Shown here one piece after another: positions 18,404 to 20,271 of a stretch of DNA of 20,271 bases. Under the pieces are notes generated by a model, which worked only from the letters and a program-made list of their open reading frames with translations, did not search any database and was not told where the DNA came from. The stretch covers positions 1-20,271 of the forward strand of contig JALGPX010000143.1 of NCBI GenBank assembly GCA_023515795.1, written 5' to 3'. Source of the DNA: Amoeboaphelidium occidentale (taxonomy: Eukaryota; Aphelidiomycota; Aphelidea). Made by a program: the position numbers and the translations under genes. Position 1 is the first letter of the stretch; each line of letters opens with the position of its first letter.

Positions 18404-18409
18404 TTTATT
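18404..18409 (-). terminator. AATAAA overlapping the bHLH stop
   Basis: On the minus strand TAA (18410-18408) runs into AATAAA (stop and hexamer share two bases). Candidate poly(A) signal facing the SR-like gene. Confidence 0.55.
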
Positions 18410-18872
18410 ACGATTCTTCAATCTGTGGCGTTCGTGCTGGCGCTTGATTTATGATACTTTGATTTACCGTTCCTGTATAGTACAATCGGTATAATGCAAC
18501 TTCTTGTTTCAACAACTTATTTTCTTCTATCAATTGGCGCACGTATAAACACGCTCGTTTTATGACATTGCCTTTACTTGATGCCAATGGCGAGTGATCT
18601 GTCGGTAGCATATTGTCAAGATCTTTGATGCCTTCATTAATAGCGACCCTCCTTCGCCGCTCAACAGCTCGGTGTGACTCTTTTCTGATTCTCTGAAGAT
18701 CATTTGGGTTTTTAGATTCTTCTGTATCCTCATTATGTGTTCTAATAAGATCACTTGAAACGTTCTCCTGCAAAGAACTTGTTGATGCAGAGGCCATTCT
18801 GTTCTGTGATGGTGATACTGGGCTTGTAATAAGAAAGGAATTATAATCTGTATCGTCTTTTGAGGATGCCAT
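18408..18872 (-). CDS. bHLH (possibly bHLH-Zip) transcription factor
   Basis: An intronless gene of 154 residues. Residues 1-60 are Ser/Asp-rich and probably disordered. The basic region SHRAVERRRRVAINEGI has His67, Glu71 and Arg75, the H-E-R set of class B bHLH proteins that contact CACGTG. The first helix leads to MLP, a loop (about 91-100) and a second helix (KRACLYVRQL). It continues directly into a short leucine-rich stretch (NKLLKQEVALYRLYY) that could be a zipper. Small size and class resemble USF/Cbf1/Tye7-like factors. It likely binds E-boxes as a dimer in the nucleus. A TCACGTGA palindrome 50 bp upstream of its own ATG suggests autoregulation. Confidence 0.93.
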   Translation of the reverse strand: MASSKDDTDYNSFLITSPVSPSQNRMASASTSSLQENVSSDLIRTHNEDTEESKNPNDLQRIRKESHRAVERRRRVAINEGIKDLDNMLPTDHSPLASSKGNVIKRACLYVRQLIEENKLLKQEVALYRLYYTGTVNQSIINQAPARTPQIEES

Positions 18873-19315
18873 CGTAAATCAAAAAACAATTGAAGCCTCA
18901 AAGATGATTTGTCGCATTCTGTTCACGTGATCCGGAACTTCGTCATGCGCACGTAGATCTAGAGGTCAATTGAGTTGATCGTACGTACAAGAAGTCAGAT
19001 CAAAGGACGTTATGGGATGTTCAGGCTGTGATGGGATGTAGGCTGAAGCTGTTTCACTACGATCGTCGTTCATTACGTTGATCAGAAGCTTGGCAAGGAA
19101 ATATTGTCACAGGCCTCGCTAAGTAGTCACTAGCGGCAATAAAAACTGTCCCATAATCCTCAGTCCAACTCTTACTATCCCGCACTCAAAGCTTTTCCCA
19201 TCATTTTTCGTATCACTTGAGAGGTTGCATCGAAAATTCCGAGTTTGGACGTTGGAGATCGCTCGAACGTTTCTTCTTCGGAAAGACAACCTCCTCAACT
19301 GATTTTACATTTATA
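18873..19315. promoter_or_regulatory. Divergent promoter of bHLH and GMP-pyrophosphorylase genes
   Basis: A 443-bp gap with no gene seen. It holds a CACGTG E-box near the bHLH start (18923-18930) and pyrimidine-rich sequence just before the GMP-pyrophosphorylase ATG at 19316. No TATA box of canonical form is evident near either start. Confidence 0.45.
18923..18930. promoter_or_regulatory. E-box palindrome TCACGTGA
   Basis: A perfect 8-bp palindrome with the CACGTG core, 50 bp upstream of the bHLH ATG and about 390 bp from the GMP-pyrophosphorylase ATG. It is the site expected for a class B bHLH protein, i.e. the adjacent gene's own product. Inference from motif and position. Confidence 0.5.
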
Positions 19316-20177
19316 ATGAAGGCACTGATTCTAGTCGGAGGTAATTTGTTTTATTGAGGTCCTGGGCGCATTGTGGAAGTGCCCTGTTGGCCTGGAGGTT
19401 CAGTGCTAATCACTTTGCTTTGGTAGGATTTGGCACTCGTTTAAGGCCGCTCACATTGACACTTCCTAAACCTTTGGTACCGTTTGCCAATAAGCCGATG
19501 ATACTTCATCAAATTGAGGCCCTTGCAAAAGTAATTCTTCATTCCGATCGTTTGATTTAACCTCTGCAATCGTTTTGCTTTTCTGTCAATGTAGGCTGGT
19601 GTAACTGATGTCGTACTGGCCGTTAATTATCGCCCTGAAGTTATGGTTGCTCAGATGCAAAAGTATGAACAAGAGCTTGGAGTTAAGATTACATTCTCTG
19701 TCGAAACTGAACCACTTGGAACGGCTGGCCCTCTGGCTCTTGCTAAAGAAATACTCGGAAAGGATAACGAACCATTTTTCGTTCTGAACTCCGACGTCAT
19801 TTGTCTATTTCCTTTTGAGCAGATGAAGAAGGAGTTTTTGAAGTCTGGTGGAGAGGGAATGATCCTTGTGACAAAGGTTGAAGAGCCAAGCAAATACGGC
19901 GTAGTCGTTACGAAAACGGGAACTACTCAGATTGACAGATTTGTCGAGAAGCCTCAAGAGTATGTTGGAAATCGTATTAATGCAGGTCTTTATATATTCC
20001 ACCCAAAGATATTGAACCGAATTGAGGTACGCTTTGATTTTATGTTAGTGGTATTGATCTGCATAGCCGAAACCTACGTCCATCGAGAAGGAAATATTCC
20101 CAAAGATGGCAGCAGAATCTCAGTTGCATGCTATGGATTTGGAAGGATTTTGGATGGATGTTGGTCAGCCTAAGGAN
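19316..20177 (+). CDS. MPG1: Mannose-1-phosphate guanylyltransferase (GDP-mannose pyrophosphorylase), truncated by window edge
   Basis: Four exons are visible (19316-19340, 19427-19530, 19595-20026, 20067-20177), 217 codons so far. Introns are 86, 64 and 40 bp. Residues 1-27 give [20 protein letters not shown], then [12 protein letters not shown] (the nucleotide-binding signature). [20 protein letters not shown] and [11 protein letters not shown] then INAGLYIF follow, with [18 protein letters not shown] and [10 protein letters not shown] at the end. All match the GMPPB/MPG1/PSA1 group. The enzyme makes GDP-mannose from mannose-1-phosphate and GTP in the cytosol, for cell-wall and N-glycan precursors. 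The usual DVICDFPF has Leu for the second Asp. The N at 20177 is the third base of the last codon (GAN; Asp expected). A GTCTCA donor follows, and the rest, including the left-handed beta-helix, lies beyond the window or was not resolved. Confidence 0.93.
19341..19426 (+). other. Long intron 1 of GMP-pyrophosphorylase with a hairpin
   Basis: At 86 bp this is about twice the length of most other introns here. It interrupts the Gly codon of the VGGFGTRL motif. A GGGCGC...GTGCCC hairpin (19369-19389) lies inside. No snoRNA box motif or tRNA was recognised. Confidence 0.5.
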
Positions 20178-20271
20178 GTCTCATTCGCGAATGATTCTTT
20201 ACTGTGACAGCTTTTACCTTATGAACTGGGTCGACCGCAAGCCTGTAATTATTCTCTCTTCTGTTTCATCA
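20178..20271 (+). other. Right edge, downstream of GMP-pyrophosphorylase exon 4
   Basis: Starts with a GTCTCA 5' splice-like sequence. The expected family continuation (a FLTG-like motif) is not found in any frame, so these 94 bp are either intron or a poorly recognisable exon start. Confidence 0.35.

Noticed and set aside
1-20271. Mobile elements, retroviral or LTR fossils, CRISPR arrays, rRNA
   Set aside because: No transposase, reverse transcriptase, integrase or capsid frames, no terminal repeats with target duplications, no regular short-repeat arrays and no rRNA-like stretches were seen.

Overview
The window is nuclear DNA from a eukaryote with a very compact genome. It holds thirteen recognisable protein genes in about 20.3 kb. 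Intergenic gaps are often below 100 bp, and all but three of the fifteen or so introns I could place are 33-44 bp long. Stop codons are standard (TAA, TAG and TGA all end recognisable proteins). The gene set (BFR2/AATF, OST48, mitochondrial SHMT, ABC-F ATPase, PIP kinase, RhoGAP, GMP-pyrophosphorylase, bHLH factor, a Snapin-like BLOC-1 subunit) and the tiny introns suggest an opisthokont, most likely an early-diverging or genome-reduced fungal relative. The exact lineage is inference. The mitochondrial-type SHMT leader, N-glycosylation genes and DOMON-b561 protein argue against an amitochondriate parasite.

Layout: 1-802 is gene-free and carries palindromes and a 172-bp tandem duplication. Minus strand 803-5072: a BTB-BACK-discoidin protein, a DOMON/cytochrome b561 membrane protein and the ribosome-biogenesis factor BFR2/AATF. 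A divergent PIP kinase (+) starts head-to-head with BFR2 and converges on a DUF1295 membrane protein (-) with 14 bp between stop codons. After the largest true spacer (7321-8102) come a 1,132-residue RhoGAP (+), a 75-residue Snapin-like gene only 20 bp behind it, and OST48 (-, four exons, one with a GC-AG intron). SHMT (+), an ABC-F ATPase (+), a short region with coding-like fragments, an SR-like pseudo-RRM protein (+) converging with 11 bp spacing on a bHLH factor (-), and a truncated GDP-mannose pyrophosphorylase (+) complete the window.

The most striking pattern is at gene ends. In 11 of 12 complete genes a hexamer AATAAA or AATAGA lies at or within about 10 nt of the stop codon, and in seven the hexamer overlaps the stop codon. 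3' UTRs should therefore be almost absent, and transcripts of convergent genes must run into each other. I found no mobile element, CRISPR array, tRNA or rRNA. The genes are mostly housekeeping genes of unrelated pathways, although OST48 and GDP-mannose pyrophosphorylase both serve protein N-glycosylation.
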